A DNA stretch of 64,000 nt. It comes from Lactobacillus psittaci DSM 15354. Lineage in GTDB: Bacteria > Bacillota > Bacilli > Lactobacillales > Lactobacillaceae. This document shows positions 37,584 to 48,539 of this stretch, one piece after another. Each line of letters starts with the position of its first letter. Within the stretch, counting starts at the first letter, position 1. The position numbers were made by a program, and so were the translations under genes. The stretch covers positions 124,001-188,000 of the forward strand of contig NZ_AUEI01000004.1 of NCBI RefSeq assembly GCF_000425905.1, given 5' to 3'. A model generated the notes under the pieces. It was not told the origin of the DNA. It made no database searches and was given only the letters and a program-made list of their open reading frames with translations.

Positions 37584-40421
37584 TTACTTTTCTACTTTGG
37601 TGCGTGCTAGGTCCCGCTCTAAAACTGGCTTTAAATACTTACCAGTCCATGATTTATCACATTCAGCTACTTGTTCAGGTGTGCCAGTTACAACAATCTG
37701 GCCTCCACCTTCACCACCTTCTGGGCCCAAATCAATTAACCAGTCCGCTGTCTTAATCACATCTAAGTTATGTTCAATTACCAAAACAGTATTACCTTGA
37801 TCAACTAAGCGCTGCAAAACAACTAACAAACGCTTAATATCATCAACATGCAAACCAGTAGTTGGTTCATCTAAAATATAGAAGTTATTACCAGTTGATA
37901 ACTTTTGAAGTTCACTTGCTAATTTCATTCTTTGAGCTTCTCCACCAGAAAGAGTAGTAGCTGATTGCCCTAATTTAACATAACCTAGCCCTACATCGAC
38001 AATTGTCTGTAACTTCCGATGAATCTTAGGAATCTTTTCGAAGAATTCACATGCTTCTGAAATTGTCATATCAAGTACTTGAGCAATATTTTTATCATGG
38101 TATGTAACTTCAAGAGTTTCAGAATTATAACGACGGCCATGACAAACTTCACAAGGGACATAAACATCAGGTAAGAAATTCATTTCAATCTTGATAATTC
38201 CATCACCATGACAGGCCTCACAGCGTCCTCCCTTAACGTTAAAGGAGAATCTTGCCTTGGTATATCCGCGAATCTTAGCTTCATTAGTTTGGGCAAATAA
38301 GGCTCTAATATCATCGAATACGCTCGTATAGGTAGCTGGGTTAGATCTTGGGGTACGCCCAATTGGGCTTTGATCAATATCAATAATTTTTTCGATTTCT
38401 TTATAGCCCGTAATCTTAGCAAATTTCCCTGGCTTAGCAGAATTATGGTTAAGCTTTTGCGCTAATGCCCGTTTTAAAATGGTATTAACTAAAGTTGACT
38501 TACCTGATCCAGAAACACCTGTAACCACAACAAATTTTCCTAATGGGAAATCAACGGTAATATCTTTTAAGTTATGTTCGCAAGCTCCAGAAACAGTAAT
38601 TTTCTTTCCATTTCCTTTTCTTCTTTCAGTTGGTACTGGAATAAACTTTTTACCAGAAAGATATTGACCAGTTAACGAATTAGGATTAGCCATCACTTCT
38701 TCAGGTGTTCCAGCTGCCATTACCTTACCACCAAAGCTACCAGCACCAGGTCCCATATCAATTAAATAATCTGCTTGCTTCATTGTTTCATCATCGTGTT
38801 CAACAACAATTAAGGAATTACCCAAGTCCCGCATTTTCTTCAATGAAGCAATCAGGCGATCATTGTCTCTTTGATGTAAACCAATAGAAGGTTCGTCTAA
38901 AATGTACATTACTCCAGATAAGTTAGAACCAATCTGGGTAGCTAAACGAATTCTCTGAGCTTCACCACCTGATAGAGTTCCAGCTGAACGTGATAAGGTC
39001 AAATAGTCTAGTCCAACATTTACCAAAAACGTTAAGCGATCAATAACTTCTTTTAAAATTGGCTTAGCAATCATATTTTCCGCTTCAGTTAATTTAACAG
39101 ATTTGAAGAAAGTCAATTCTTTACCAATTGGCAAATCGCTAACTTCACTAATATCTTGGCCCATCACTTTAACAGCTAAAGCTTTTTGATTAAGACGTTT
39201 ACCATGACAAACTGCACAAGTTAATTCAGTCATGTATTTACCCATTACTTCTCGCATAAACTGACTCATTGGATGATGGTAGCGGCGATCAATATTATTC
39301 ATAACCCCTTCAAAGGCTTGAGTTGTATCATTAACCCCAAAATCGCCTTCCAAGTGGAACTTAATTTTCTTGTCTGAGCCATATAAAACAAGATTCTTTT
39401 GACGTTCAGTTAATTTTTTAAATGGCTTATCCATATTAATGCGTAAACTTTGGCAAGCTTGCGTCAGCATCATTTTATAGTAGTCACTATTAGCCCAAGG
39501 AGCAATTGCCCCCTCATTTAAGGTTTTATCTTTATCAGGAACAACTAAATCTTCATCGACAGCTAATTTCATCCCCAAGCCATCACAGGCTTCACAAGCT
39601 CCAAATGGCGCATTAAATGAAAAAAGCCTTGGTTCCATTTCGCCAACAGTAAATCCACACTTAGGGCAGGCATAATCTTCAGAGAAGTTCAAAACCTGAT
39701 TGCCAATAACATCAACATCCATATATCCTTCAGAAAGTCTTAGGGCAGATTCAACAGAATCAGTTAAACGACTTTTAATTCCATCTTTAACAATCAATCG
39801 GTCAACAACAATTGAAATTGAATGTTTTTTATTTTTATCCAAGTTGAATTCATCGCTAACTTCATGCATTTCACCATCAACAATTAAACGCACAAACCCG
39901 GCACGAGCGACCTTCTTAAAGACTTCTTGGTGCATCCCACGCTTTTGGCGAATTACAGGTGCTAAAATTTGAATTTTACTGCGTTCAGGTAATTCTAGTA
40001 CCCGCTTAACCATCTGATCAACTGACTGTCTTTCAATTAAAGTCCCATCATTAGGGCAAATTGGATGGCCTACTCTCGCCCATAAGAGCCGTAAGTAATC
40101 ATTAATTTCAGTAACAGTTCCGACAGTTGATCGTGGATTATGTGATGTAGTTTTTTGATCAATTGAAATAGCAGGATTTAAGCCATCAATTGAGTCAACA
40201 TCTGCCTTATCCATTTGCCCTAAAAATTGTCGCGCATATGAAGATAAAGACTCAACATAACGTCTACGTCCTTCTGCATATAAAGTATCAAAAGCCAGTG
40301 AACTCTTACCAGACCCCGATAATCCAGTTACCACCACTAATTTATCTTTAGGAATTGTTAGGTCAATATCTTTTAGGTTATGTTCACGCGCTCCATGAAT
40401 TTCAATTTTATCTCTTACCAT
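37584..40421 (-). CDS. uvrA: Excinuclease ABC subunit A
   Basis: Damage-recognition ATPase of nucleotide excision repair. Two ABC modules: Walker [10 protein letters not shown] near the start and GVSGSGKST in the second half; signatures LSGGEAQR appear twice. Zinc fingers with CxxC pairs ([30 protein letters not shown]). 945 residues from the ATG at 40421, which overlaps the uvrB end by 14 bases. The open frame upstream lies within uvrB and is not used. Transcribed with uvrB behind a LexA-type box. Confidence 0.97.
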   Translation of the reverse strand: MVRDKIEIHGAREHNLKDIDLTIPKDKLVVVTGLSGSGKSSLAFDTLYAEGRRRYVESLSSYARQFLGQMDKADVDSIDGLNPAISIDQKTTSHNPRSTVGTVTEINDYLRLLWARVGHPICPNDGTLIERQSVDQMVKRVLELPERSKIQILAPVIRQKRGMHQEVFKKVARAGFVRLIVDGEMHEVSDEFNLDKNKKHSISIVVDRLIVKDGIKSRLTDSVESALRLSEGYMDVDVIGNQVLNFSEDYACPKCGFTVGEMEPRLFSFNAPFGACEACDGLGMKLAVDEDLVVPDKDKTLNEGAIAPWANSDYYKMMLTQACQSLRINMDKPFKKLTERQKNLVLYGSDKKIKFHLEGDFGVNDTTQAFEGVMNNIDRRYHHPMSQFMREVMGKYMTELTCAVCHGKRLNQKALAVKVMGQDISEVSDLPIGKELTFFKSVKLTEAENMIAKPILKEVIDRLTFLVNVGLDYLTLSRSAGTLSGGEAQRIRLATQIGSNLSGVMYILDEPSIGLHQRDNDRLIASLKKMRDLGNSLIVVEHDDETMKQADYLIDMGPGAGSFGGKVMAAGTPEEVMANPNSLTGQYLSGKKFIPVPTERRKGNGKKITVSGACEHNLKDITVDFPLGKFVVVTGVSGSGKSTLVNTILKRALAQKLNHNSAKPGKFAKITGYKEIEKIIDIDQSPIGRTPRSNPATYTSVFDDIRALFAQTNEAKIRGYTKARFSFNVKGGRCEACHGDGIIKIEMNFLPDVYVPCEVCHGRRYNSETLEVTYHDKNIAQVLDMTISEACEFFEKIPKIHRKLQTIVDVGLGYVKLGQSATTLSGGEAQRMKLASELQKLSTGNNFYILDEPTTGLHVDDIKRLLVVLQRLVDQGNTVLVIEHNLDVIKTADWLIDLGPEGGEGGGQIVVTGTPEQVAECDKSWTGKYLKPVLERDLARTKVEK

Positions 40422-42453
40422 TAAAATCCTTCCCCTTATGCTTTTTCGGTGTATGAACTGAATTTTGTAATTCCATGATTGCATCACGCAAGTTAGCGGC
40501 TGCTTCAAAGTCTAACTTCTTAGCAGCTTCTTGCATCTGCTCAGTCAAGTTCTTAATCATGGTTTGCTTTTGCTTCTTCGTTAACTCATCAAAGTTAAGC
40601 TCAGCAAAACTTTCTTTCTCTTTTTCTTCTTTAACTGGTTTAGTGATTGAAATAACATCACGGATTGGTTTAACAATTGTCTTAGGAACAATGCCATGTT
40701 CTTTATTAAAAGCAATCTGCTTTTCACGCCTACGGCGCGTTTCATCAATGGCTATCCGCATTGAATCAGTAATTTTATCAGCATACATAATTACTGTTCC
40801 ATCACTATTTCTAGCGGCACGTCCCATCGTCTGAATCAAAGGTCGAGTTGACCGTAAGAAACCTTCTTTATCAGCATCTAAAATCGCAACTAATGATACT
40901 TCAGGGACGTCAATCCCTTCACGCAAAAGGTTAATTCCAATTAAGACATCAAAATCACCCTTTCGCAGATCATGTAGAATCTGCATTCGTTCAAGTGTTT
41001 TAATATCTGAGTGCAAGTAACGAACCTTGATTCCAAGATCTTTTAAGTAATCAGTTAAATCTTCAGCCATTTTCTTGGTTAAAGTTGTCACAAAAACTCT
41101 TTCATCCCGATCAATTCGCTTATTTATTTCACCAACTAAGTCATCAATCTGACCTTGAATTGGCCTTACTTCAATCTTAGGATCAAGTAATCCAGTTGGC
41201 CGAATAATTTGTTCAACGATTTTACCTGTACGATTAAGTTCATAATCTCCAGGAGTTGCTGAAACATAAAGAATTTGATTTACATGCTTTTCAAATTCTT
41301 CAAGTTTAAGTGGACGGTTATCTAAAGCAGATGGCAAGCGAAAACCATAATCAATTAAAGTTTCTTTTCGTTTACGGTCACCATTATACATAGCCCGAAT
41401 TTCCGGCATTGTTGCGTGTGATTCATCAATTAAAATTAAGAAATCATCTGGAAAGAAATCAAGTAAAGTATGTGGTGGCTCTCCAGCCTTTCTACCTTCA
41501 ATTGGAGCAGAATAGTTTTCGATACCATTGGTATATCCAACTTCGCTCATCATATCCATATCATAAGTAGTTCTTTGCTTAATTCTTTGCGCCTCTAGCA
41601 ACTTGCCTTCGCCTTCAAATTTCTTAACCTGCAAATCCATTTCCCGACTAATTCGCTTAAGCGCCTGCTTCATTTGTTCTTCATTAGTCATAAAGTGCGT
41701 GGCTGGGAAAAGAGATACTTGGTCACGCTCGCCGATTACTTCACCTGTTAAAGAATCAACTTCAACGATGCGATCAATTTCATCACCGAAAAATTCTACA
41801 CGATAAGCGTGGTCACTATTGCCTGCTGGGAAAATTTCCACAATATCTCCTCTAACACGAAAACGACCACGTTGGAAGTCAATATCATTACGATCATATT
41901 GAATATTTACTAAATCTCGTAATAAGACATTACGTTCATATTCTTGACCTTCATGCAAGCTCAAAACACTTGCTGCATATTCTTTCGGGTCACCCAACCC
42001 ATAAATGCAAGAAACACTAGCAACAACCACAACGTCATTGCGCTCCATCAAAGCACTAGTTGCTCGGTGCCGTAATTGGTCAATTTCATCATTAATTGAA
42101 GAATCTTTTTCAATATAAGTATCTGAACTTGGAACATACGCTTCAGGTTGGTAGTAGTCATAATATGAAACAAAGTATTCAACCGCATTATTGGGGAAAA
42201 ATTCTTTAAATTCACCATATAGTTGCCCCACCAGGGTTTTATTGTGAGAAATAACTAATGTTGGCTTGTTTAACTTGGCAATTATGTTGGCCATTGTAAA
42301 GGTCTTCCCTGTCCCAGTAGCCCCCTGCAAAATTTGTTCTTTGGCACCAGCTTTAAAACCAGCAGTTAATTTATCAATTGCTTGGCCTTGATCACCAGCT
42401 GGCTTATATTTAGAAACTAAATCAAACTTTCGATTGGTTTGTCTTTTAATCAT
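40408..42453 (-). CDS. uvrB: Excinuclease ABC subunit B
   Basis: Helicase-like subunit that verifies damage and hands over to UvrC. Walker A GATGTGKT, the damage-probing beta hairpin [12 protein letters not shown], helicase motif DESHATMPE, motif [11 protein letters not shown], and a C-terminal UVR motif ([16 protein letters not shown], key part [12 protein letters not shown]) that binds UvrC. 681 residues. First gene of uvrB-uvrA. A LexA-type box lies 70-83 bases upstream, and a terminator-like hairpin sits in the leader just before the start. Confidence 0.97.
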   Translation of the reverse strand: MIKRQTNRKFDLVSKYKPAGDQGQAIDKLTAGFKAGAKEQILQGATGTGKTFTMANIIAKLNKPTLVISHNKTLVGQLYGEFKEFFPNNAVEYFVSYYDYYQPEAYVPSSDTYIEKDSSINDEIDQLRHRATSALMERNDVVVVASVSCIYGLGDPKEYAASVLSLHEGQEYERNVLLRDLVNIQYDRNDIDFQRGRFRVRGDIVEIFPAGNSDHAYRVEFFGDEIDRIVEVDSLTGEVIGERDQVSLFPATHFMTNEEQMKQALKRISREMDLQVKKFEGEGKLLEAQRIKQRTTYDMDMMSEVGYTNGIENYSAPIEGRKAGEPPHTLLDFFPDDFLILIDESHATMPEIRAMYNGDRKRKETLIDYGFRLPSALDNRPLKLEEFEKHVNQILYVSATPGDYELNRTGKIVEQIIRPTGLLDPKIEVRPIQGQIDDLVGEINKRIDRDERVFVTTLTKKMAEDLTDYLKDLGIKVRYLHSDIKTLERMQILHDLRKGDFDVLIGINLLREGIDVPEVSLVAILDADKEGFLRSTRPLIQTMGRAARNSDGTVIMYADKITDSMRIAIDETRRRREKQIAFNKEHGIVPKTIVKPIRDVISITKPVKEEKEKESFAELNFDELTKKQKQTMIKNLTEQMQEAAKKLDFEAAANLRDAIMELQNSVHTPKKHKGKDFNGKR

Positions 42454-42469
42454 GAATAATCCCTCGCAA

Positions 42470-42498
42470 AAAAAATTGGACCTTAACAGTCCAATTTT
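42470..42498 (-). terminator. Terminator-like hairpin in front of uvrB
   Basis: Minus-strand AAATTGGA / TCCAATTT with a 9-base loop, followed by eight T. Its T-run ends about 17 bases before the uvrB ATG, downstream of the LexA box and of the likely uvrB promoter. It may be the end of pgm transcripts, but it would also act on SOS transcripts. Confidence 0.7.
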
Positions 42499-42522
42499 AT
42501 CATTATTCTTATTTTACTACTT

Positions 42523-42536
42523 CGAACACGTTTTCG
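42523..42536. promoter_or_regulatory. LexA (Cheo-type) box upstream of uvrB-uvrA
   Basis: CGAACACGTTTTCG matches the Gram-positive SOS consensus CGAACRNRYGTTYG at 13 of 14 positions. It overlaps a weak minus-strand -35 (TGTTCG, 17 bases, TAATGA). Predicts LexA repression and DNA-damage induction of uvrBA. Confidence 0.7.
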
Positions 42537-42551
42537 CAGGTAATAAGCTTA

Positions 42552-44276
42552 CTATTTAGTAAATTTTGCAATTGCTTCATGATAGGCCTTGCATTTTTCT
42601 TCAGCCTTAGCATAAGTTTCAGCATTTGTACCAACATAAGCCTTAATCACTGGTTCAGTACCTGATGGACGAAGAGCAACCCAAGTTTCATCGTCTAAGA
42701 AGTACTTGAGTACATTTGACTTAGGGAAGCCTGGCATTTCTTTTTCACCAGCTGGTGTAATTTCTTTAGCTAATTCAAAGTCTTCAATCTTAATTACCTT
42801 GTGGCCATTAATTTCTTGAAGTTGTTCTTTACGTAAGTTTTCCATTACCTTAGCCATCCGCTTTTGACCGTCAAGTCCTGGCATTTCGATTGCCTTAGTA
42901 ATTTCACAACTTGCACCGTATTTGTTCCAGATTTCTTGTAAGCCATCGAAGACTGACATATTTCTTGAAGCGTAGTATGCAGCAACTTCGAAGAACATTA
43001 ATGCACCTTGCATTGCATCTTTATCACGGTTAAAGGTCTTGAATAAGAAACCATAACTTTCTTCAAAACCCATCAAGAATTGACCATCACCAGTCTTGTG
43101 TAAACGGTCAATTTCTTCACCAATATACTTAAAACCTGTTAAAACATACTTAGTTTGAATGCCAAATGATTTTGCAATCTTAAATGGTAAAGCACTTGAA
43201 ACAACACTAGTGATAATTTCATATGAAGAATCAAGTTTGCCAGAATTCTTCAAGTTAGTTAATAAGTAATTTGAAATCAACGTAGCAATTTGATTACCAG
43301 TTAAAACTTGGAAATCGCCATTTGGAGTTCTAACAGCTGCCCCCAAACGGTCAGCATCTGGGTCAGTTGCAACAATAATATCAGCTCCAACCTTATCAGC
43401 TACCTTAACACCTTCATCAAAAACTTGACGGTATTCTGGGTTAGGTTTAATTGTAGTTGGGAATTCTGGGTCAATGATTGCTTGACTAGGAACTACAGTA
43501 AAGTTCTTGAAACCACCTTGTCTGAAGGCACGGTCATAAATCACCTTACCTGTACCATGAACTGGTGTGTAAACAATCTTTAACTTATCAGCTGTTTCTT
43601 TAATTAAATCATGATTTACGTTAATTGTGTCTAAAGCTTCAAGGTAAGCTTCATCAACATCTTCACCAACTAATTGCAAAATCTTCTTAGCTCTTAATTC
43701 TTCGATTGGGCTTACTGGAATTGCTAATTGGTTTTCAACTTCTAAAGCAGCCTTTTCAACAACAGCCGCATGTTCAGGTGGCATTTGTCCACCATCAGCA
43801 CCATAAATCTTGTAACCATTATATTGCTTAGCATTGTGTGAAGCAGTTACCATGATTCCAGCAAAAGTACCCAAGTGGCGAATTGCAAATGACAATTCAG
43901 GTGTTGGTCTTAAACCATCAAATAAATAAACCTTAATGCCATGGTGACCCAAGATTTGAGCTGAGAGCTTAGCAAAATCTTCTGAATGATAACGTGAGTC
44001 AAAAGAAATTACTACACCCTTTTCTTTAGCTTCTTGACCTTCTTTTTCAATTAATTGTGCCAATCCTTCAGTTACACGTCCAACAGTAACAACATTGATA
44101 CGGTTAGTACCTGGTTCAAGTAAGCCACGCATCCCTGCTGTACCAAAGTTAATATCTGTACCAAAGGCATCATCTACCCAAGCTGGATCTTGACCTAATT
44201 CTTTTAATTGTCTTTGTAAATAATCTGGTAATTTATCAGCTTTTAGCCAATTTTCATATGCTTGTCTAGCAGTCAT
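42552..44276 (-). CDS. pgm: Phosphoglucomutase/phosphomannomutase
   Basis: Interconverts glucose-6-P and glucose-1-P for UDP-glucose and surface polysaccharide synthesis. Alpha-D-phosphohexomutase family: GTAGMRG near 47, phosphoserine loop TASHNAKQYNG, metal loop DPDADRLG, sugar loop GFEESYGF, phosphate site RPSGTEP. 574 residues, the PgcA-like long form as in Bacillus. The ATG at 44276 follows TAGGAG. Single gene. Confidence 0.94.
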   Translation of the reverse strand: MTARQAYENWLKADKLPDYLQRQLKELGQDPAWVDDAFGTDINFGTAGMRGLLEPGTNRINVVTVGRVTEGLAQLIEKEGQEAKEKGVVISFDSRYHSEDFAKLSAQILGHHGIKVYLFDGLRPTPELSFAIRHLGTFAGIMVTASHNAKQYNGYKIYGADGGQMPPEHAAVVEKAALEVENQLAIPVSPIEELRAKKILQLVGEDVDEAYLEALDTINVNHDLIKETADKLKIVYTPVHGTGKVIYDRAFRQGGFKNFTVVPSQAIIDPEFPTTIKPNPEYRQVFDEGVKVADKVGADIIVATDPDADRLGAAVRTPNGDFQVLTGNQIATLISNYLLTNLKNSGKLDSSYEIITSVVSSALPFKIAKSFGIQTKYVLTGFKYIGEEIDRLHKTGDGQFLMGFEESYGFLFKTFNRDKDAMQGALMFFEVAAYYASRNMSVFDGLQEIWNKYGASCEITKAIEMPGLDGQKRMAKVMENLRKEQLQEINGHKVIKIEDFELAKEITPAGEKEMPGFPKSNVLKYFLDDETWVALRPSGTEPVIKAYVGTNAETYAKAEEKCKAYHEAIAKFTK

Positions 44277-44372
44277 AAGATAACTCCTATCGTTTTATAT
44301 TTTCTGTCATTAAATAAATTAAACTAGTATGTTTTAATTATACCACTTTGCAAAACATGAAAAATATTACAC

Positions 44373-44402
44373 AAAAAAAAGCCTGCTATTTACAGACTTT
44401 TT
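44373..44402 (-). terminator. Terminator of trxB
   Basis: Minus-strand AAGTCTG pairs with CAGGCTT (one wobble) around TAAATAG, then eight T. Confidence 0.75.
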
Positions 44403-44424
44403 TATAAATATTTTTAAAACTATA

Positions 44425-45351
44425 CTAATCTTTTAGACTTTGTAAATAATTATAAGCTTCTTGTCCAGCAATACTACCATCACCAACAGCATTGGCAATT
44501 TGTCTTAAGTCTTTAGCACGAACATCACCTAAGGCAAATACACCATCAAGCTTAGTTTGCATTTTTTCATCAGTAATAATCCAGCCATGATTATCAGTGA
44601 TTCCCAAATCTTTGAATAAAGTAGTTTGTGGTTCTACTCCAACATAGATGAAAATACCACTTGCATTAACTTCCTTATGTTCACCTGTTTCTTTATCAAG
44701 ATACCTAACAGTAGTAACCTTTTGATTATCGCCAACAATTTCTTCTGTTTGGGCATTCCAGATAAATTTCATTTTATCATTTGAAAAAGCACGTTTTTGC
44801 AAAACAGGTTGTGCACGTAAACTATCACGACGGTGAATAACAGTTACACTCTTGGCAATATTGGCTAAATACAGGCCTTCTTCGATTGCAGAATCGCCAC
44901 CGCCGACAACCACTACCTCTTCATCTTTGAAAAATGCAGCATCACAAACAGCACAATATGAAACTCCTCGGCCAGAATATTCTTCTTCGCCTGGAACCCC
45001 TAAGTGCTTATGTTCAGCTCCAGTTGCAATAATTACGGCTTTAGCATGATATTCATCATTTCCTGCTTTAACGATTTTTTCTTTACCAGAAAAATCAACA
45101 CTATTTACATCGCCATACTTATATTCGGCCCCAAAGTTCATTGCGGATTGATACATCTTTTCACTTAATTCTGGACCTTGAATTTCAGTAAAACCTGGAT
45201 AATTGTCAATTGCTCCAGTGTTATTCATCTGACCACCATAGATACCACGATCTAAGACTAAAACGCTTAGATTAGCTCTTGATGCATAAAGTGCAGCTGT
45301 TAATCCGCCAGGACCTGCACCAATGATGATAACGTCATATAACTTACTCAT
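44425..45351 (-). CDS. trxB: Thioredoxin reductase
   Basis: NADPH-dependent flavoenzyme that reduces thioredoxin. FAD motif GAGPGGLTAA near the start, redox pair CAVC (followed by DAAFF), NADPH motif GGGDSAIEEG, and the C-terminal FAD motif ALGDVRAKDLRQIANAVGDG (key part GDVRAKDLRQI). 308 residues. AGGAGG before the ATG. It has its own promoter in the 66-base gap after gpsA. Confidence 0.96.
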   Translation of the reverse strand: MSKLYDVIIIGAGPGGLTAALYASRANLSVLVLDRGIYGGQMNNTGAIDNYPGFTEIQGPELSEKMYQSAMNFGAEYKYGDVNSVDFSGKEKIVKAGNDEYHAKAVIIATGAEHKHLGVPGEEEYSGRGVSYCAVCDAAFFKDEEVVVVGGGDSAIEEGLYLANIAKSVTVIHRRDSLRAQPVLQKRAFSNDKMKFIWNAQTEEIVGDNQKVTTVRYLDKETGEHKEVNASGIFIYVGVEPQTTLFKDLGITDNHGWIITDEKMQTKLDGVFALGDVRAKDLRQIANAVGDGSIAGQEAYNYLQSLKD

Positions 45352-45380
45352 GGTTAGCCTCCTACTTACTTTTAATAAGT

Positions 45381-45408
45381 ATTATACAGCAATTAGTTTT
45401 AAAGACAA
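45381..45408 (-). promoter_or_regulatory. trxB promoter
   Basis: Minus-strand TTGTCT (45403-45408), 16-base spacer, TATAAT (45381-45386), in the gap between gpsA and trxB. Lets trxB respond separately from the prfB-hprK-lgt-gpsA run. Confidence 0.7.
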
Positions 45409-45417
45409 ATTTTTTGT

Positions 45418-46434
45418 TTACCACCGTATTTCTGTTGTCTTTTCACGACTCATCATTTCTTTAATTTCAGTATCAATATCACCATTTTCATAAAGAACTT
45501 TATAAATTGCCTCACAAATTGGCATATCTATTCCTTCTTTTTGGCAAATCTCATGAACTGCTTTCGCTGTGGTCGCTCCTTCAACAACTTGTCCCATATT
45601 TTCTAGGATATCTGATAAAGCTTTACCTTCACCTAAAGCCTTACCAGCTCTCCAATTACGAGAATTTACTGAAGTACAAGTTACAATCAGATCTCCAATT
45701 CCTGATAAACCACTAAAAGTCCATGGTTGAGCTCCAAAAGATACGCCTAATCGCATAACTTCTGCAAGTCCACGGGTCATCAAGGCTGCCTTAGCATTGT
45801 CTCCATAGTTTTTTCCAACTAAAATACCGGCGGCAATTGCAATCACATTCTTAACTGCACCACCAACTTCTACACCAATCAAATCATTACTAGTGTATAG
45901 TCGCAAATAATCATTACAAAATAATTCTTGAACTTTTTGTGCATTCTCATAATTAGTTGAAGCACAAGTAATAGCTGTTAAGTCTTTTTGAGCAACGTTT
46001 TCAGCGTGACTAGGACCAGAAATTGCAACTATTTTACCTTCATCATTTGGATACAATTCTTCAGTTAAAATCTCAGAGATTAACTTTTTGCTTCCAGGTT
46101 CTATCCCCTTAGTTGCAGCAACCACCAAAGGACTAATTTCTAATTCATTAAGAACTACTTGAAGTTGTTTGCTGACAACGCGGATTGCCTTAGTTGGTAT
46201 CACAAATAAAACTACATCACTACCACTAACCGCTTCTTTTAGGTCAGTCGTTGCCTTTACGTTAGGATTAAGTTGCCAATTCTTCATATAATGTAAATTC
46301 GTATGTTGTGAGTTAATTTCATCGCGAACTTGCTCATTATTTCCGTATAAAACAACTTCATGTCCATTATCTGCTAATAATGAAGCCAAAACTGAACCCC
46401 AAGATCCGCTTCCTAATACTGCAATTTTTGTCAT
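45418..46434 (-). CDS. gpsA: NAD(P)H-dependent glycerol-3-phosphate dehydrogenase
   Basis: Makes sn-glycerol-3-phosphate for phospholipid and teichoic acid synthesis. N-terminal GSGSWGSVLA nucleotide motif, then VVAATKGIEPGSKKL, GPSHAENVA, catalytic Lys in GGAVKNVIAIAAG, and SGIGDLIVTC. 338 residues. Three bases after lgt. Member of hprK-lgt-gpsA, a conserved lactobacillus order. Confidence 0.96.
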   Translation of the reverse strand: MTKIAVLGSGSWGSVLASLLADNGHEVVLYGNNEQVRDEINSQHTNLHYMKNWQLNPNVKATTDLKEAVSGSDVVLFVIPTKAIRVVSKQLQVVLNELEISPLVVAATKGIEPGSKKLISEILTEELYPNDEGKIVAISGPSHAENVAQKDLTAITCASTNYENAQKVQELFCNDYLRLYTSNDLIGVEVGGAVKNVIAIAAGILVGKNYGDNAKAALMTRGLAEVMRLGVSFGAQPWTFSGLSGIGDLIVTCTSVNSRNWRAGKALGEGKALSDILENMGQVVEGATTAKAVHEICQKEGIDMPICEAIYKVLYENGDIDTEIKEMMSREKTTEIRW

Positions 46435-46437
46435 TAC

Positions 46438-47274
46438 TTACCTCTCATATGGATATTTTAGGCCACTACCATCTAAATACCAGCGACTTTTTCCTTCTTT
46501 TCTACGGATGATAATTAAAGCTACCGCAAATAGAACTAAAATTAGACTTAATGCCTGTGAAACTCTAATCACGCCAAAGATATATAAGCTATCTGTCCGC
46601 ATACCTTCAACAAAGAATCTAACGATCCCATACCAAATCAAATAGCTAGCAAAGACTTCTCCTTGCTTAAAGAAATTCTTTCGATGTCTTAAGCTCAAAA
46701 TAATTATTAAGCCTATCAAATTAAAGAATGATTCATATAAAAATGTCGGCTGGTAATAATGGCCATCAATATACATCTGCTTAACAATAAAATCAGGTAA
46801 ATGCAGCCCTTGTAAAAAAGCTAAACTCGTCTGACTACCATGAGCTTCTTGATTCATGAAATTACCCCAGCGTCCCAAAATTTGAGCTGCAAGCACACCT
46901 GGCGTAATAATATCTAGCATTAATAAAGGCGGTAGCATGCGGTGGTAGCAAAAGATTAACAAGATAATCAATCCAGTTAAAAGTCCGCCATAAATTGCAA
47001 TCCCACCATCCCAAATAGCAATTACTTGGTCAAGGTGGTTAGCATAATACGACCATTCAAAAATGACATAGTATGCTCTGGCACCCACAAAACTAAATGG
47101 AACAGCCCATAATAAAAAGTCAATAAAGTCATCACTAATTACCTGGCGCTTTTTTCCTTCTTGAATCGCCATCAAGGTTGCTAGTAAAACGCCCGTTGCC
47201 ATCAAAATACCATACCAACGAACCTGCAAATTTCCAAAGTGAAATGCGATTGGATTCAAAGCTAATAAATTCAA
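46438..47274 (-). CDS. lgt: Prolipoprotein diacylglyceryl transferase
   Basis: Membrane enzyme that attaches diacylglycerol to the lipobox Cys of preprolipoproteins. About seven membrane helices; the signature GRWGNFMNQEAHG is present, and the HFGNLQVRWYG start is typical. 278 residues. Directly adjacent to the hprK stop (no gap), then gpsA. Confidence 0.96.
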   Translation of the reverse strand: MNLLALNPIAFHFGNLQVRWYGILMATGVLLATLMAIQEGKKRQVISDDFIDFLLWAVPFSFVGARAYYVIFEWSYYANHLDQVIAIWDGGIAIYGGLLTGLIILLIFCYHRMLPPLLMLDIITPGVLAAQILGRWGNFMNQEAHGSQTSLAFLQGLHLPDFIVKQMYIDGHYYQPTFLYESFFNLIGLIIILSLRHRKNFFKQGEVFASYLIWYGIVRFFVEGMRTDSLYIFGVIRVSQALSLILVLFAVALIIIRRKEGKSRWYLDGSGLKYPYER

Positions 47275-48234
47275 TTATTTTTCTCCTTTCACTTCATCAG
47301 CTTGTGTGTTCTGATTTATCAAATTTGCGAGTTGTTTTTGAAAAGTTATACTTGCATCAAAACCCATTTGTTTTGCTCTAAAGTTTAAAGCAGCAATTTC
47401 AATGATAATTTCTAAGTTACGTCCCACTTTTACAGGTATTGTTACTTGCGGAACTTCTACATTACAGATTTCACGTTTATCTTGGTCAAATCCAAGACGA
47501 TCATAGTTTGCCTTGGGATCCCAATTTTCAAGTTTAATCACCAGTTTAATTTCAGTATGATCTTTAACTGCCCCAACTCCAAACATATCCTTGATATCAA
47601 TAATTCCGATACCGCGAATTTCCATTAAATGATTCAAAATTTTAGGTGCTTCACCAACAATCGTATCGTGATCACGTTGGTAAACATCTACACGATCATC
47701 AGCAATTAATCTATGACCTCTTTGAATTAGAGCTAAGGCTGTTTCACTTTTACCAACACCACTAGCACCAGTGATCAAAACCCCCATACCATTAATTTCA
47801 ACTAATACTCCATGAATACTAGTCCTTTCTGCTAAATGTTCCCGCAAGTATTGGGTTAAAACACTTAAAATATAAGTTGTTGACTCAGGTGTGGTTAAAA
47901 TTGGAATTTGCTTTTTAACAGCTGCTTCGCTCAATTCTCGGGGAACTGGTAAGCTCCGTGATATCAAAAAGCAAGGCGTTTCAGATGTCGCCATTTTATT
48001 AAAAACTTCTAGTCTACTTTCATGATCAAGCATATTTGCATAAGAAATTTCAGTTCTCCCAAGTAGCTGAATACGATTGCTAGGATAAAAATCAAAATAA
48101 CCAGTTAATTCAAGCCCTGGACGATATATATCTGATACTGTAACCGCCCGATTTTTGATTAATTCCTTACCTTGATAGACATGCAACACATTTGTATCTT
48201 CAAAAAGCTTTGAAAGCTCTACTTTTCCAGGCAT
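47275..48234 (-). CDS. hprK: HPr kinase/phosphorylase
   Basis: Phosphorylates and dephosphorylates Ser46 of HPr, the switch for CcpA carbon catabolite control. N-terminal regulatory domain (1-~130), then the catalytic domain with Walker [10 protein letters not shown] and the HPrK signature [15 protein letters not shown]. 319 residues. Upstream of lgt and downstream of a small membrane protein gene after a 17-base gap. Confidence 0.97.
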   Translation of the reverse strand: MPGKVELSKLFEDTNVLHVYQGKELIKNRAVTVSDIYRPGLELTGYFDFYPSNRIQLLGRTEISYANMLDHESRLEVFNKMATSETPCFLISRSLPVPRELSEAAVKKQIPILTTPESTTYILSVLTQYLREHLAERTSIHGVLVEINGMGVLITGASGVGKSETALALIQRGHRLIADDRVDVYQRDHDTIVGEAPKILNHLMEIRGIGIIDIKDMFGVGAVKDHTEIKLVIKLENWDPKANYDRLGFDQDKREICNVEVPQVTIPVKVGRNLEIIIEIAALNFRAKQMGFDASITFQKQLANLINQNTQADEVKGEK

Positions 48235-48251
48235 TTTTCCCGCCTCTTTCT

Positions 48252-48530
48252 TTACTTATCATCTACATCATGAGTATGAACATTTCTTGCTTGTTTACGA
48301 TGTTTTTCCTTATTGGGCTGCTCATCATCAAATTCATTTTTAAAATTATCAAACTGAATATTAATAAATTTATTCAGTTTTTTCTTAGCTAAGTAAAAAT
48401 ATAGCCAACCTAATAAGGCAATAATAATCACAAATGGGGCAATCCAAAATAACATTTTTAAGATTGCAAATAATATAATTCCCACTACCAAAACGACCAG
48501 TAACAATATTAAAAATTCAATTAAACCCAT
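48252..48530 (-). CDS. Small two-helix membrane protein
   Basis: 92 residues. Two hydrophobic segments (about 2-22 and 27-48) are followed by a charged cytoplasmic tail ending in a His/Asp-rich stretch (HTHDVDD). The ATG at 48530 lies 6 bases after AGGTG, right behind the prfB stop; an upstream GTG overlapping that region is less likely. I recognise no domain. It is conserved in position between prfB and hprK in related lactobacilli as far as I recall, which suggests a real gene. Function unknown. Confidence 0.75.
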   Translation of the reverse strand: MGLIEFLILLLVVLVVGIILFAILKMLFWIAPFVIIIALLGWLYFYLAKKKLNKFINIQFDNFKNEFDDEQPNKEKHRKQARNVHTHDVDDK

Positions 48531-48539
48531 AACTATCAC

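Noticed and set aside
42523-42536. Catabolite (cre) site after pgm
   Set aside because: The palindrome fits the LexA consensus better (13 of 14) and lies before uvrBA, a known SOS target.
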